A stretch of 64,000 nt of DNA from Hoskinsella mucinilytica (GTDB lineage Bacteria > Bacillota_I > Bacilli_A > Erysipelotrichales > Erysipelotrichaceae): NCBI RefSeq assembly GCF_045223415.1, contig NZ_JBEQZJ010000003.1, forward strand, positions 1 through 64,000, written 5' to 3'. Both the position numbers and the translations under genes were made by a program. The notes under the pieces were generated by a model. The model made no database searches and was not told the DNA's origin. It saw nothing but the letters and a program-made list of their open reading frames with translations. Positions 43,404 through 52,159 of this stretch are shown here, one piece after another (positions within the stretch are counted from its first letter, which is position 1; each line of letters starts with the position of its first letter).

Positions 43404-43459
43404 GCCAATGACTTTTTTATTACTTTAATTCATGTTATAGTAATGCATGAGGTGTTTAT

Positions 43460-44761
43460 ATGAAAATAGGATTCGTATCTTTAGGATGTAGTAAAAATTT
43501 AGTAGATAGTGAAAAAATTATGGGTATGTTGAAGGAAGGCGCTCATGAGATGGTGTCTGACCCATCACTTGCGGAAGCAATCATCATCAATACATGTGGT
43601 TTTATCAATCCAGCTAAGGAAGAAGCAATCAATACCATTTTTAAAATGGCAGAGTATAAAAAACAGAATTGTAAGAAATTGATCGTTGTAGGATGTCTTG
43701 CACAACGTTATAAAGACACATTAGAAGCAGAGATACCGGAAATAGATGCAGTCATCAGTATCAAAGAATATCCTCATATTCATGAAATATTGGGACAACT
43801 TTTAGATGGTCATGATCTGGTAAGCTATGCTAAGGCAGAACGTCTTGTCAGTAGTAAACCATGGACTGCATATCTAAAAATCGCAGAAGGTTGTAGCAAT
43901 CGCTGTACTTATTGTGCAATTCCTTTGATTCGTGGGGATAATGTTTCTTTTCCTATGGAGCAACTATTAGAGGAAGCAAAAGAGCTTGCAGCTCGTGGTG
44001 TCAAAGAGCTGGTTTTGATAGCACAAGATACAACGAAATACGGCTTAGATCTATATGGAAGATTGGCATTGCTGGATTTGTTAAAGAAACTACATGACAT
44101 TGAAGGATTCCATTGGATTCGTATTCTTTATATGTATCCGGATGAAATTGAACCGGAGTTGATTGAAGGAATGGCGAAGCTACCAAAGGTATTGCCTTAT
44201 TTCGATATTCCGATGCAACATGCAAATAATCGTATGCTAGAGGCGATGAATCGTAGAGGAACTAAGGAAGAGGTGTTACGCCTAGTCGATAACATCAGAA
44301 ATACTTTTGCTCACCCGACGCTTCGTACTACCTTTATTGTAGGCTTTCCAACGGAAAGTGAAGCAGATTTTGAAGAGCTGTTACAGTTTGCTAAAGATGT
44401 TCGATGGGATCGTATGGGAGCCTTTACGTATTCACCAGAAGAAGATACACCGGCTTACTCTATGCCAGATGCGATTGATGAAACGCTGAAAGAAGCACGG
44501 CTTGCGGCTTTGATGAAAGAACAGGAAAGGATATCCTTACAAAATCAACAAGCAATGGTAGGACAGGTATTAGAAGTTCTGGTAGAGGATCAAGATGGAT
44601 TACGTGGCGTATATCGAGGTAGAAGTGTACATGATGCACCGGATGAGGTAGATGGTGTTGTTATGTTTACCAGTGATCGCATGATCAATTTCGGTGAATT
44701 TGTTCAAGTGAAGATCACAGAAGCACTCCCTCATGATTTAAAGGGTGTAGAGGTGTGTTAA
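43460..44761 (+). CDS. rimO: Ribosomal protein S12 methylthiotransferase RimO
   Basis: 433 residues. The N-terminal UPF0004 domain has SLGCSKNLVDSE (Cys10), NTCGF and VVGCLAQ, giving the three Cys of the auxiliary cluster. The radical SAM core has CSNRCTYC (CxxxCxxC, ~147-154), the C-terminal TRAM domain ends the protein. It methylthiolates Asp of S12. The DNA glycosylase gene overlaps its 3' end by 7 nt. Confidence 0.95.
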   Translation: MKIGFVSLGCSKNLVDSEKIMGMLKEGAHEMVSDPSLAEAIIINTCGFINPAKEEAINTIFKMAEYKKQNCKKLIVVGCLAQRYKDTLEAEIPEIDAVISIKEYPHIHEILGQLLDGHDLVSYAKAERLVSSKPWTAYLKIAEGCSNRCTYCAIPLIRGDNVSFPMEQLLEEAKELAARGVKELVLIAQDTTKYGLDLYGRLALLDLLKKLHDIEGFHWIRILYMYPDEIEPELIEGMAKLPKVLPYFDIPMQHANNRMLEAMNRRGTKEEVLRLVDNIRNTFAHPTLRTTFIVGFPTESEADFEELLQFAKDVRWDRMGAFTYSPEEDTPAYSMPDAIDETLKEARLAALMKEQERISLQNQQAMVGQVLEVLVEDQDGLRGVYRGRSVHDAPDEVDGVVMFTSDRMINFGEFVQVKITEALPHDLKGVEVC

Positions 44762-45240
44762 AAGGTTTCGCTCCTATCCTTGCCAAAGAACCATATGCGA
44801 TCATCTTAGGCTCTATGCCAAGTGTTACCTCATTGGAAAAACAGGAATATTATGGATTTCAACACAATCGTTTTTGGAAAATCATGAACACATTATTTGA
44901 TATGTCCATTCAAACTTATGAACAAAAGCAACAAATCATCTTAGAAAACCATTTGATTTTATGGGATGTCATTGGAGAATGTGAGCGAGAAGGTAGTTTA
45001 GATAGCAAGATTCGCAAGGAAAAAGTCAATGATATCGCCGCTCTTGTTGCAAATTATCCTTCCTTGCGTATGGTGATTTGTAATGGTAAAAAAAGTTATG
45101 AGCTTTACCAAAAGCATTTTTCAAAACTTCCATTAACTTGTATATATCTTCCTAGTACAAGTAATGCCAATCGTACCATCAAAGAAATAGATTTATTTCA
45201 CGCATGGGAACAAGGATTAAAAAAAGCAGGTGTTCTGTGA
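44755..45240 (+). CDS. DNA-deoxyinosine/uracil glycosylase, MUG/UDG superfamily
   Basis: 161 residues from GTG 44755. AIILGSMPSVTSLEKQEYYG (the glycosylase active-site motif of family 6 HDG/MUG types), HNRFWKIM, and YLPSTSNANRTI near the C-terminus are characteristic of DNA-deoxyinosine glycosylases. It removes deaminated bases. It overlaps rimO by 7 nt and is translationally coupled. Confidence 0.85.
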   Translation: MLKGFAPILAKEPYAIILGSMPSVTSLEKQEYYGFQHNRFWKIMNTLFDMSIQTYEQKQQIILENHLILWDVIGECEREGSLDSKIRKEKVNDIAALVANYPSLRMVICNGKKSYELYQKHFSKLPLTCIYLPSTSNANRTIKEIDLFHAWEQGLKKAGVL

Positions 45241-45263
45241 TCTCACATGACATCTGCTTTTTT
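45221..45263. terminator. Terminator between convergent glycosylase and lipoprotein genes
   Basis: AAAAAGCAGGTGT pairs with ACATCTGCTTTTT (one G-U), with T-runs on both strands. Confidence 0.8.
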
Positions 45264-45264
45264 G

Positions 45265-45732
45265 CTATTCTTTACAGGTAAACCCTTGTTTTTCTAAATT
45301 GTTTTTGCTTTGTTGATAATCAATGGTAACCTTATCACCTTCTAATTTTTGCTCAGTAATTTTACCATAATCAGTCGCAGAAATTGTTTTAAAATCAAAG
45401 GTGATTTCTTCTTTATAAAGATAATCCTTATTTAAAGAAGCTTCAAAGCTCATTCCTTTTACATCTTTATACTTTTCTTCATTTTCCTTGATGGATGCTT
45501 CTACACTTTCTTTTGCCTTTTTATCATCTTTTTTGAATTGCGCCTGTACGATCTGTTTTTGACTTCTTACGGTCTCACCAATATATTCAATTTCCTGGGT
45601 TGTTTGAAATGTCACATCATTTAAGGTTTGTTCTAAGGAACAGGTCGTCTTCTTTACTGTGACATCTTCTTCTTTTTGATTACATCCGCTTAGAAATAAT
45701 AACAAAGCGCTAGCACATAATATTTTTTTCAT
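45265..45732 (-). CDS. DUF1307-like lipoprotein (YehR-like)
   Basis: 155 residues from ATG 45732, with AATGAGG upstream; an in-frame longer start (45759) would lack a ribosome site. Signal peptide with lipobox FLSGCNQ. The mature part is highly charged (KDDKKAKESVEASIKENEEK) and ends ..KNNLEKQGFTCKE, as in DUF1307/YehR-type lipoproteins. Function unknown. Confidence 0.8.
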   Translation of the reverse strand: MKKILCASALLLFLSGCNQKEEDVTVKKTTCSLEQTLNDVTFQTTQEIEYIGETVRSQKQIVQAQFKKDDKKAKESVEASIKENEEKYKDVKGMSFEASLNKDYLYKEEITFDFKTISATDYGKITEQKLEGDKVTIDYQQSKNNLEKQGFTCKE

Positions 45733-45781
45733 AGTGTTCCTCATTTCTTTCTTTATCATGATATCATATGTTGGTTTATGT

Positions 45782-47029
45782 TTATTTGATTTTTAGCTTA
45801 CGCTTCACATAATAATGCTTTGTTACATGAAGACAATGATCAAGTTCTTTTAAGAAAGGCTCCCAATAAAGATCATCTTTTGCAATATTCGGAGTTACCG
45901 TACGAACCAAATAATCCTCTAATTCCTCTATGGATGCACCACGATATTTCATCTGATAGTATTGATAAAAATATAAAATATGTTGAGGGAATCGCTCTGG
46001 ATAAGCAACATCTTTTAAGACTGCCGGATCAGGGGTCGTATTCAACATGGTACAAATGGTATTGGCAATCAAAGCAGCAGGTAGATAGTGAAAATCATCT
46101 TCTCTTGCAAGTTCAACAAAATAAGTATACGCTTGTTGATATTCTTTTCCTTCAAGATACAACATTCCACATTGATATAATGATTGATAATATTTGTTTT
46201 TATGAAGCTCTTCTTTATGATCATTTACAAGTGCAAATAGCTTTTTTTCATATTGATTGTTCTGATTCTGTTGGATTTCCACATATAATAAAGCCATGGC
46301 ATCATAAACATCCAATAGGCGATTATAATTATGGGTTTCTATAAATATTTTTTCTAACATTAAAGAATCACGGAAACAATCAAGAAACCATCCCTTATAG
46401 AAATGCATATAAGAACGATTTAAAATTCCCAAAGGATGCTCACTTTCATCAATTTTTAATTTGTTATAAATCTCTTGTTCTTTTTTTGCACTTCTGGTAC
46501 GATGAACCGTATAAGTAAACAGCATATCCTTTAAAATTTCCTTGAGTGGCTTGGTAAAAATATCCAGCAACGCCAGATATTTTTCAAAATCTTCCTCTGT
46601 TAAATCACTACAATTAGCATAATAGTTGGGTATGATATCGCATAAATCACGAATCTCCTGTACAAAAATATCCTTACTGTTTTCAGGTAACAGCTTTTTT
46701 ATTTTTGCAGTTGTGCGATTCAGATTATCTATATGATAAAATGTAACATCCTCCAACACCTGTTCAAATAAAGGTTGAAAATTCTTCCAAAAGGCAGGAT
46801 CATACTCAATGGTGGCATTGATTTGATGTAATAGGTAGATATAAATAGAATCACTTTTGATAGGATGTAGATTCTCGATTCTACTATAAGAATCCATAGA
46901 ACAAATCAACGCATTGTTATACGTAATGAAATCTTTTTGTTTCAAATTAGCCTGTTTGCGATAATACTTCAAAAGTACCGCTATACAGTTTTTCACATTA
47001 TCATTTAAACGAAATTTTCTAGGGTACAT
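45782..47029 (-). CDS. Helix-turn-helix/TPR regulator, Rgg/PlcR-like architecture
   Basis: 415 residues from ATG 47029 (GGAGGAG upstream). The first ~70 residues resemble a degenerate XRE HTH (LLKYYRKQANLKQKDFITYN, then YSRIENLHPIKSDSIY). The rest is all-helical with TPR-like repeats (YQSLYQCGMLYLEGKEYQQA), like peptide-sensing RRNPP regulators. No peptide pheromone gene is evident beside it. It is divergent from the GNAT gene. Target unknown. Confidence 0.6.
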   Translation of the reverse strand: MYPRKFRLNDNVKNCIAVLLKYYRKQANLKQKDFITYNNALICSMDSYSRIENLHPIKSDSIYIYLLHQINATIEYDPAFWKNFQPLFEQVLEDVTFYHIDNLNRTTAKIKKLLPENSKDIFVQEIRDLCDIIPNYYANCSDLTEEDFEKYLALLDIFTKPLKEILKDMLFTYTVHRTRSAKKEQEIYNKLKIDESEHPLGILNRSYMHFYKGWFLDCFRDSLMLEKIFIETHNYNRLLDVYDAMALLYVEIQQNQNNQYEKKLFALVNDHKEELHKNKYYQSLYQCGMLYLEGKEYQQAYTYFVELAREDDFHYLPAALIANTICTMLNTTPDPAVLKDVAYPERFPQHILYFYQYYQMKYRGASIEELEDYLVRTVTPNIAKDDLYWEPFLKELDHCLHVTKHYYVKRKLKIK

Positions 47030-47163
47030 TCTTTTCTCCTCCAAAATACTCCTTTATTATATCACGTACTTGAAAAAGGACATCAATAAATATTAAAAAA
47101 GCCTAATTTTTTCGAATATTTTGTGATATAATCATAAACAAAATAGAAAAAGGGAGGCTTTTT

Positions 47164-47661
47164 ATGGAAATCAAAGTATGTCAAAGTGAGGCGCAACTGA
47201 AAGAGCTTGCAGAAAAAGCGGAAAAGATATGGAATGAGTATTTTATATCCATCATCACTAAAGAACAGATAGATTATATGGTTGAAAAATTTCAAAGTTA
47301 TGAAGCAATCAAACAGGCGATAGAAGAAGAACAGTATACCTATTTTCTTGCCTATGAGCAAGGGAAGTTGATCGGATATTGTGGTGTAAGACCTTGTGAG
47401 GATCAGCGCTTGTTTTTAAGCAAGCTATATCTTGATAAGGAAAACAGAGGGAAAGGATATGCCAGTGTTTTATTAAATCAAGCAATTGATTTTGCGAAAG
47501 AACAAAAGCTGGCAGCGATCTATTTGACTTGTAATAAATATAATACGCATTCTTTACAGGTTTATGAAAAGAAAGGGTTTTATCAAACGGATGCAGTACA
47601 AACCGATATCGGGAATGGCTTCATCATGGATGATTATATCTTACAATTAGATTTGAACTAA
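47164..47661 (+). CDS. GNAT-family N-acetyltransferase
   Basis: 165 residues. The acetyl-CoA motif A is LSKLYLDKENRGKGYASVLL (RGKGYA loop), motif B is HSLQVYEKKGFYQ. N-terminal VCQSEAQLKELAEKAEKIW and the overall length fit small-molecule or protein acetyltransferases. Substrate unknown. Own ribosome site GGGAGG and terminator. Confidence 0.88.
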   Translation: MEIKVCQSEAQLKELAEKAEKIWNEYFISIITKEQIDYMVEKFQSYEAIKQAIEEEQYTYFLAYEQGKLIGYCGVRPCEDQRLFLSKLYLDKENRGKGYASVLLNQAIDFAKEQKLAAIYLTCNKYNTHSLQVYEKKGFYQTDAVQTDIGNGFIMDDYILQLDLN

Positions 47662-47682
47662 GCGCAAGATGCGCTTTTTTTT
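47660..47682 (+). terminator. Terminator after the GNAT gene
   Basis: AAGCGCA-AGA-TGCGCTT with eight T following, overlapping the stop codon. Confidence 0.85.
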
Positions 47683-47771
47683 CGCATATATAAAGTTCTC
47701 TTCGTGAACTTGGTTGTTTGTTGACACGATGAGAATGTATGCTCATACCTTAATGTGAGGAGGAAATCAAT

Positions 47772-48836
47772 ATGACAAAGCTATTAGGTATTGATGTATC
47801 AGAGCATAATGGTGTTATTGACTGGTCTTTGATCAAGAAAGGTGGAATCAAATTTGCTATTATTCGTTCTAGTTATGGACACTTTGTAGAAGATCAACAA
47901 TTTCAAAGAAACGTAAGAGAATGCGAGCGAATAGGGCTTCCTTATGGATTATATCATTATTCTTATGTTGCAACAGATGAACAAATGAGAGAGGAAGCAA
48001 ATGGTTTTATCAAATTATGTAAAAGCTGTAAGCCGTCTTATCCTTGCTTTATTGATATGGAGGATGCGGATGGTTGGAAGAAAAAAATGGGTGTGACAGA
48101 CGCTATGAATATCAAAGTGTGTTATTATACCTGCAGTGAATTAGAGGCGAATGGTTTTTATGCTGGCATTTACGCAAACTTAGATTGGTGGAACAATCAT
48201 TTGAATTCTGCAAGTTTGGATCGCTTTGATAAATGGGTGGCACAATGGAATGATGTAAATACGTATAAAAAGCCTTATCAAATGTGGCAGTTTACCAGCG
48301 ATGGTCATGTAGATGGTTATTCTGGGCGTTTGGATATGGATTACAGTTATGTAGATTATCCTTCCTTGATCATATCCGGCGGTTTTAATGGATACAAAAA
48401 AGGAGATCAAGAAGGAAGCCATGAATCAGGAGGAGTACAGCGACCTCGTTATAGTGTTGGAGATCGTATCCGTTTTAAAGGTCTTTGGACACAAAGCAAT
48501 GGAGGAAACTGGTATCCTGTTGATCGATTAGCGGTCAAAGAAGGCGTTATCACCAAAATTTTGTATGGTACACAACATCCCTATTTGATCAATAACAATG
48601 TAGGATGGGCAAATGATGCCGTTGTTTTGAAACCACAAAGCAATGCGTTTCGTATTAATGACAAGGTGAGCTTTGATGGTTTATGGACACAAAGCAATGG
48701 AGGAGTTTATTATCCAGCCAGTGCTCTTCTTGTGAAACAGGGCATTATAACAGATATCGTAAAGGGAAGTAAGCATCCATATCTGATAAATCATAATGTA
48801 GGATGGGCACAAGAAAATCAACTTCATCATATATAA
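47772..48836 (+). CDS. GH25 lysozyme with two C-terminal wall-binding repeats
   Basis: 354 residues. Residues 1-~195 are a GH25 muramidase: LLGIDVSEHNGVIDW (catalytic Asp), CFIDMEDADGW (catalytic DxE), MWQFTSDGHVDGYSGRLDMD. Two repeats of ~60 residues follow (YSVGDRIRFKGLWTQSNGG... and FRINDKVSFDGLWTQSNGG..., each ending in NVGWA), probably wall-binding modules. There is no signal peptide, typical for phage endolysins. The adjacent degenerate DNA and tRNA-Lys fit a prophage relic, but no other phage gene is present; a housekeeping autolysin released by lysis is the alternative. Confidence 0.88.
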   Translation: MTKLLGIDVSEHNGVIDWSLIKKGGIKFAIIRSSYGHFVEDQQFQRNVRECERIGLPYGLYHYSYVATDEQMREEANGFIKLCKSCKPSYPCFIDMEDADGWKKKMGVTDAMNIKVCYYTCSELEANGFYAGIYANLDWWNNHLNSASLDRFDKWVAQWNDVNTYKKPYQMWQFTSDGHVDGYSGRLDMDYSYVDYPSLIISGGFNGYKKGDQEGSHESGGVQRPRYSVGDRIRFKGLWTQSNGGNWYPVDRLAVKEGVITKILYGTQHPYLINNNVGWANDAVVLKPQSNAFRINDKVSFDGLWTQSNGGVYYPASALLVKQGIITDIVKGSKHPYLINHNVGWAQENQLHHI

Positions 48837-48874
48837 AAACAAACGCTTGGCAAGGAACTAAGCGTTTGTTTTTA
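48837..48874 (+). terminator. Terminator after the lysozyme gene
   Basis: AAAACAAACGCTT pairs with AAGCGTTTGTTTT around GGCAAGGAACT, T-run included. Confidence 0.85.
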
Positions 48875-48890
48875 TATTATGTATCTAAAG

Positions 48891-49133
48891 TCAAGACAAA
48901 ACGGTGTACATCTGTTTCATGATGTTGTCAAATTCTTCCTTGGACATCAGGGAACAATAATAGGACTGAATCATTAGCCTTAAGGTTTTCTGGAATTCCG
49001 TTAAAGTTTCAGCGCTTTCTTTGTGTAACTGAATTTGATTGATGAAATCATCCACCCATAAATCAAAATCCGACATGACAGTAATTGCGTTCTTATTGAA
49101 TTCGTCATCGAAATAAATCAAATTGTTCTGCAT
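48891..49133 (-). CDS. Hypothetical small acidic protein
   Basis: 80 residues, acidic, helical, no membrane segment. The ATG at 49133 has a perfect AGGAGG 8 nt upstream, which is the main support. No family recognised. It lies between the lysozyme and the degenerate stretch. Confidence 0.6.
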   Translation of the reverse strand: MQNNLIYFDDEFNKNAITVMSDFDLWVDDFINQIQLHKESAETLTEFQKTLRLMIQSYYCSLMSKEEFDNIMKQMYTVLS

Positions 49134-49149
49134 ATGTTTTTCCTCCTAT

Positions 49150-49620
49150 ATCTGTATCTGATGCTATTATAAAGCAACCTGTTTGCAGAATAAGACGAGA
49201 TTTGTCGAACATTGATGGAATTCATAAAAAAGGCTCATTTTGAGCAATTTGACGCTTACAAACAATGAAAGAATAAAGAAAGCGAGGAAATTTAAATGGT
49301 AGAAATTAAAACTGCACAAGCCAGATAAAGCAAATAAACCATATGGATGGGAATATCTTTAAGGATAAAGTGAAAGATTGCTACAACGCTAATACAACCT
49401 TAAGCAGTCTCAGCAATACATTAAACAAGTCAAGTCAAAGGGCCGAGGGAAAAATACCTTATTGGTGGCATATAATGTTGTAGATATACCAAACAACCAA
49501 GTATGTTGCTGCATATAAATAATGAAAGATCATAGATTATAGATTGCTTTTATTGCATTATTTTGCATAAAACAATTTTGGTATAGCTGATCACAAAAAG
49601 CCTAAAGTGCTAAGAATAAC
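49150..49620. other. Non-coding or degenerate stretch before tRNA-Lys
   Basis: About 470 nt without an intact gene. At 49282-49294 a GCGAGG ribosome site precedes ATG 49295, which opens only 10 codons before TAA; short open pieces follow in different frames to about 49490. This looks like a decayed gene, of unrecognised origin. A promoter-like TTGACG is at 49249-49254. Confidence 0.35.
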
Positions 49621-49666
49621 AAAAAAGCCTTTAAACAAAGAATTCTCTTTACCTAAAGGCTTTATT
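49621..49666 (-). terminator. Terminator of the tRNA-Lys transcript
   Basis: On the minus strand TAAAGCCTTTA and TAAAGGCTTTTTT flank the loop, giving six T, 7 nt after the tRNA 3' end. It could also work on the plus strand. Confidence 0.75.
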
Positions 49667-49672
49667 TTTTCA

Positions 49673-49748
49673 TGGTGACCTGTCAGGGAATCGAACCCTG
49701 GACCCACTGATTAAGAGTCAGTTGCTCTGCCAGCTGAGCTAACAAGTC
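49673..49748 (-). tRNA. tRNA-Lys (anticodon CTT)
   Basis: A 76-nt cloverleaf on the minus strand: acceptor GACTTGT/ACAGGTC, D-arm GCTC..GAGC, anticodon stem ACTGA/TCAGT with loop CTCTTAA giving CTT, T-arm CAGGG-TTCGATT-CCCTG and encoded CCA. It is flanked by its own promoter and terminator. Confidence 0.95.
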
Positions 49749-49767
49749 ACTTCTTAACTGCTCAGTT

Positions 49768-49796
49768 ATTATAAACAATAATAGAAAGAAATGCAA
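49768..49796 (-). promoter_or_regulatory. Promoter of tRNA-Lys
   Basis: On the minus strand TTGCAT (49796-49791), 17 nt, TATAAT (49773-49768), ideally placed 20 nt before the tRNA. Confidence 0.8.
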
Positions 49797-49880
49797 TAGC
49801 TTATTCATAATTTTTTGTATTTTCTGGCTTTTTTATGGAACCAAGATGGATTTTAAGAAAAAAACGAATACAGTTGAATG

Positions 49881-49917
49881 CTCATGATATCATTGTTTGT
49901 CATCATGAGATTTTTTG
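49881..49917 (+). terminator. Terminator-like hairpin with no assigned gene upstream
   Basis: CTCATGAT (49881-49888) pairs with ATCATGAG (49902-49909), followed by ATTTTTTG. Only a 13-codon frame without a ribosome site precedes it. Otherwise the 49797-50033 gap shows nothing I can support. Confidence 0.5.
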
Positions 49918-50039
49918 TTGTCTTATCGACTGATATCCATTACATTGAGATAAAATATGTGTTTTCGTGGTATTAACGTCATGTGCTAGAAAGGTGTCGA
50001 TTTTTAGTGTATAATGAAAGAAAAAGAGAGGTAATGACT

Positions 50040-51182
50040 GTGTTTTTCAAAAAAAAGAAAAAAGAAACCATCTCCCTTGTTGAAGAGGAATCTCAAGTAT
50101 ATCACTATTTGAAACAATTTTGTGAAGATGGGCAAATACAAGGCACTGCATTTGTTTTACCAGAGTATCAATTATATATCTATGCAGATGTGCTAGATAG
50201 TGATGATTCTATGGCACAGATCGTTTTCCAAATTCATCATGATGAATTAGAAGATGCTATCGTCGATCCCGTTTGCGGATTGGGATTAAATGAAGAAGAA
50301 TGTGTGATGGATGCATGTGAAAATTTTTATCAGCATGATTTGAAGCCATTATTGTCTTGTCTAACGAGGGAAAAAACAATCCAGATCATAGGGCGTACCC
50401 AAGAAAATCATGCCTTTGACTTTTATCATAGTGAGTTGGGAAGTCATGGCAAAAGAGAGGGAGAGTTACCGGAAACCTTTTGGGATTGGATTGGCGATGG
50501 AATTCAAAAAAGATTAGGAAATAAACGTTTGTATTGGGTAAAGGTATATTGCGCCAAAATGGGAAGAAAGAATGATATCGAGGTTAGAATCAATGACGTA
50601 CTATCCAAAGAATTAAGCAAGCTGTTACAAGACTATGTCAACGGATGGGATTGTTTAGATAGCTATCATACAGAAAAACAATGTTTTTTCTTTTATCAGA
50701 AGGATGATACTTATGTAGCACCGGTATTTTCCAAAGAGGAAACGATCGAGCTTACAAAAAAAGCAATCGTCATGTTTGAAAAATGTAAAACAACTCAAGA
50801 TTATAAAAATTTACGTGTGCAACTATGTAAGTTATGTAAAGATGATAGTCTTGGAATGGAATTGTTTGGTTTTATACCTGAGCTATATTGTAAACATGTA
50901 TTTTCAGACTTGGAATATGGAGAACAATTATTTCTGATACAGAAAGAAAAACCGACTCAAGATTTTTACCAAACACAAATAAGATCCTTTTCCTATATAG
51001 AAGAAACGATACGAAGACATTTGAAAAATGATCATGTTAGTCAAAAAAACATTGAACAGATTGCTCAATTCAGTGCTAATTATCGAGCAGTTCAAAAAGC
51101 AGTGGATGAGGGAAGTGAGATATCGGAATTGTTTACACCGGGAATCGGCTATATCGTTAAGGATGATTATATTTTGCGATAA
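50040..51182 (+). CDS. Hypothetical protein, possible DUF6348-like
   Basis: 380 residues from GTG 50040, chosen because AGAGAGG ends 8 nt upstream; ATG 50034 is too close. The N-terminus is strongly basic (MFFKKKKKETIS), the rest a soluble mixed alpha/beta protein with Cys- and Trp-containing segments (LPETFWDWIGDGIQKRLG; VKVYCAKMGRKNDIEVRIN). It resembles DUF6348-type proteins only loosely. No transmembrane segment. Not linked to the infC operon, which has its own promoter. Confidence 0.65.
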   Translation: MFFKKKKKETISLVEEESQVYHYLKQFCEDGQIQGTAFVLPEYQLYIYADVLDSDDSMAQIVFQIHHDELEDAIVDPVCGLGLNEEECVMDACENFYQHDLKPLLSCLTREKTIQIIGRTQENHAFDFYHSELGSHGKREGELPETFWDWIGDGIQKRLGNKRLYWVKVYCAKMGRKNDIEVRINDVLSKELSKLLQDYVNGWDCLDSYHTEKQCFFFYQKDDTYVAPVFSKEETIELTKKAIVMFEKCKTTQDYKNLRVQLCKLCKDDSLGMELFGFIPELYCKHVFSDLEYGEQLFLIQKEKPTQDFYQTQIRSFSYIEETIRRHLKNDHVSQKNIEQIAQFSANYRAVQKAVDEGSEISELFTPGIGYIVKDDYILR

Positions 51183-51194
51183 GAAAGAAAATGA

Positions 51195-51223
51195 TTGACG
51201 ATAACAAATAAATATGATATCAT
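51195..51223 (+). promoter_or_regulatory. Promoter of the infC-rpmI-rplT operon
   Basis: TTGACG (51195-51200), 17-nt spacer, TATCAT (51218-51223). Confidence 0.65.
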
Positions 51224-51229
51224 AACAAA

Positions 51230-51363
51230 GCAGAAAAGTTTGTGGAAAGTTAGAAGCACCCCTTCTCACCTGATGTCCTAAGGACATGGGTTATACGCTA
51301 CTTCATAGAATGATATGAAAAAAGTAGGTAATAGTGCGGGTGCATATGAGTACCCGCTTTTCT
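51230..51363 (+). ncRNA. L20 ribosomal-protein leader
   Basis: The leader contains the conserved-looking GAAGCACCCCTTCTCACC (51253-51270) and ends in a terminator GCGGGT..ACCCGC with TTTTCT (51336-51363) just before infC. This matches the known Bacillota arrangement in which L20 binds the leader and promotes termination. The assignment rests on context and remembered consensus. Confidence 0.7.
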
Positions 51364-51386
51364 AATGGCAACAATTGGAGGTGTCT

Positions 51387-51926
51387 ATTATAAACAAGAA
51401 AGTTATTCCTAACAACGTAAACGACGATTTAGTAAACGAAAAAATCAAATTCAAAGAAGTCATGGTAATTGATTCAAATGGCGATAAGCTTGGAATCAAG
51501 ATGCGTCGTGAGGCTTTGCAGATCGCATATGATCAGAATTTAGATCTATTGTGTGTTGCGCCAAAGGGAGTGCCACCAGTATGTAAGGTATTGGATTATG
51601 GAAGATATCGCTTTGAACAGCAGAAGAAAGCAAAAGAAGCGAAGAAGAAACAGCATGTAACGGAGGTTAAGCCGATCCGTTTATCACCAGTGATCGATAA
51701 GCATGATTTTGATACAAAAATGCGTCATGCGAGAAGCTGGATTGAAGACGGAATGAAGGTCAAAGTAGATATGCGTTTTAGAGGACGTCTGATCACGAGA
51801 CTGGAAGTTGGTAAGAAAATTATGAATAGCTTTACGGAAGAAATTTCTGATATTGCTACCGTAGAGAAAAGACCAATTCTTGAAGGTAATACAATGTCAT
51901 GTGTTCTGGCACCAAAGAAGAAATAA
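51387..51926 (+). CDS. infC: Translation initiation factor IF-3 with a non-canonical start
   Basis: About 179 residues. IF3-N: NDDLVNEKIKFKEVMVIDSN; linker rich in Lys (KKAKEAKKKQH); IF3-C: KPIRLSPVIDKHDFDTKM, GMKVKVDMRFRGR. It binds the 30S subunit and checks start codons. The ribosome site GGAGGTG (51377-51383) is followed by ATT (51387) and ATA (51390), with no ATG/GTG/TTG at a usable distance; ATT is the known infC start in other bacteria and permits autocontrol. rpmI follows after 24 nt. Confidence 0.9.
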   Translation: MINKKVIPNNVNDDLVNEKIKFKEVMVIDSNGDKLGIKMRREALQIAYDQNLDLLCVAPKGVPPVCKVLDYGRYRFEQQKKAKEAKKKQHVTEVKPIRLSPVIDKHDFDTKMRHARSWIEDGMKVKVDMRFRGRLITRLEVGKKIMNSFTEEISDIATVEKRPILEGNTMSCVLAPKKK

Positions 51927-51950
51927 ATTAAATTAGAGGAGGTACTACTT

Positions 51951-52145
51951 ATGCCAAAGATGAAATCACATAGAGGACTAGCAAAACGTGTAAAAACAAC
52001 TGGTTCTGGAAAATTAAAGAGAAGTCATGCTTATACTTCACACCGTTTCCATGGTAAAACACAGAAACAAAAACGTCATTTAAGAAAATCAGGAACTGTT
52101 AACAATACGGATTACAAACGTATCAAACAGATGCTTGTGAAATAA
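51951..52145 (+). CDS. rpmI: 50S ribosomal protein L35
   Basis: 64 residues, very basic. MPKMKSHRGLAKRVKTTGSG and HRFHGKTQKQKRHLRKSG are characteristic of L35. ATG after GGAGG. Second gene of the infC operon. Confidence 0.97.
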   Translation: MPKMKSHRGLAKRVKTTGSGKLKRSHAYTSHRFHGKTQKQKRHLRKSGTVNNTDYKRIKQMLVK

Positions 52146-52159
52146 GGAGGAAGTAAAAT

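Noticed and set aside
49881..49917. Terminator of a new small RNA gene
   Set aside because: A hairpin with T-run exists, but no convincing promoter or transcript start could be found upstream, so only the hairpin is reported.
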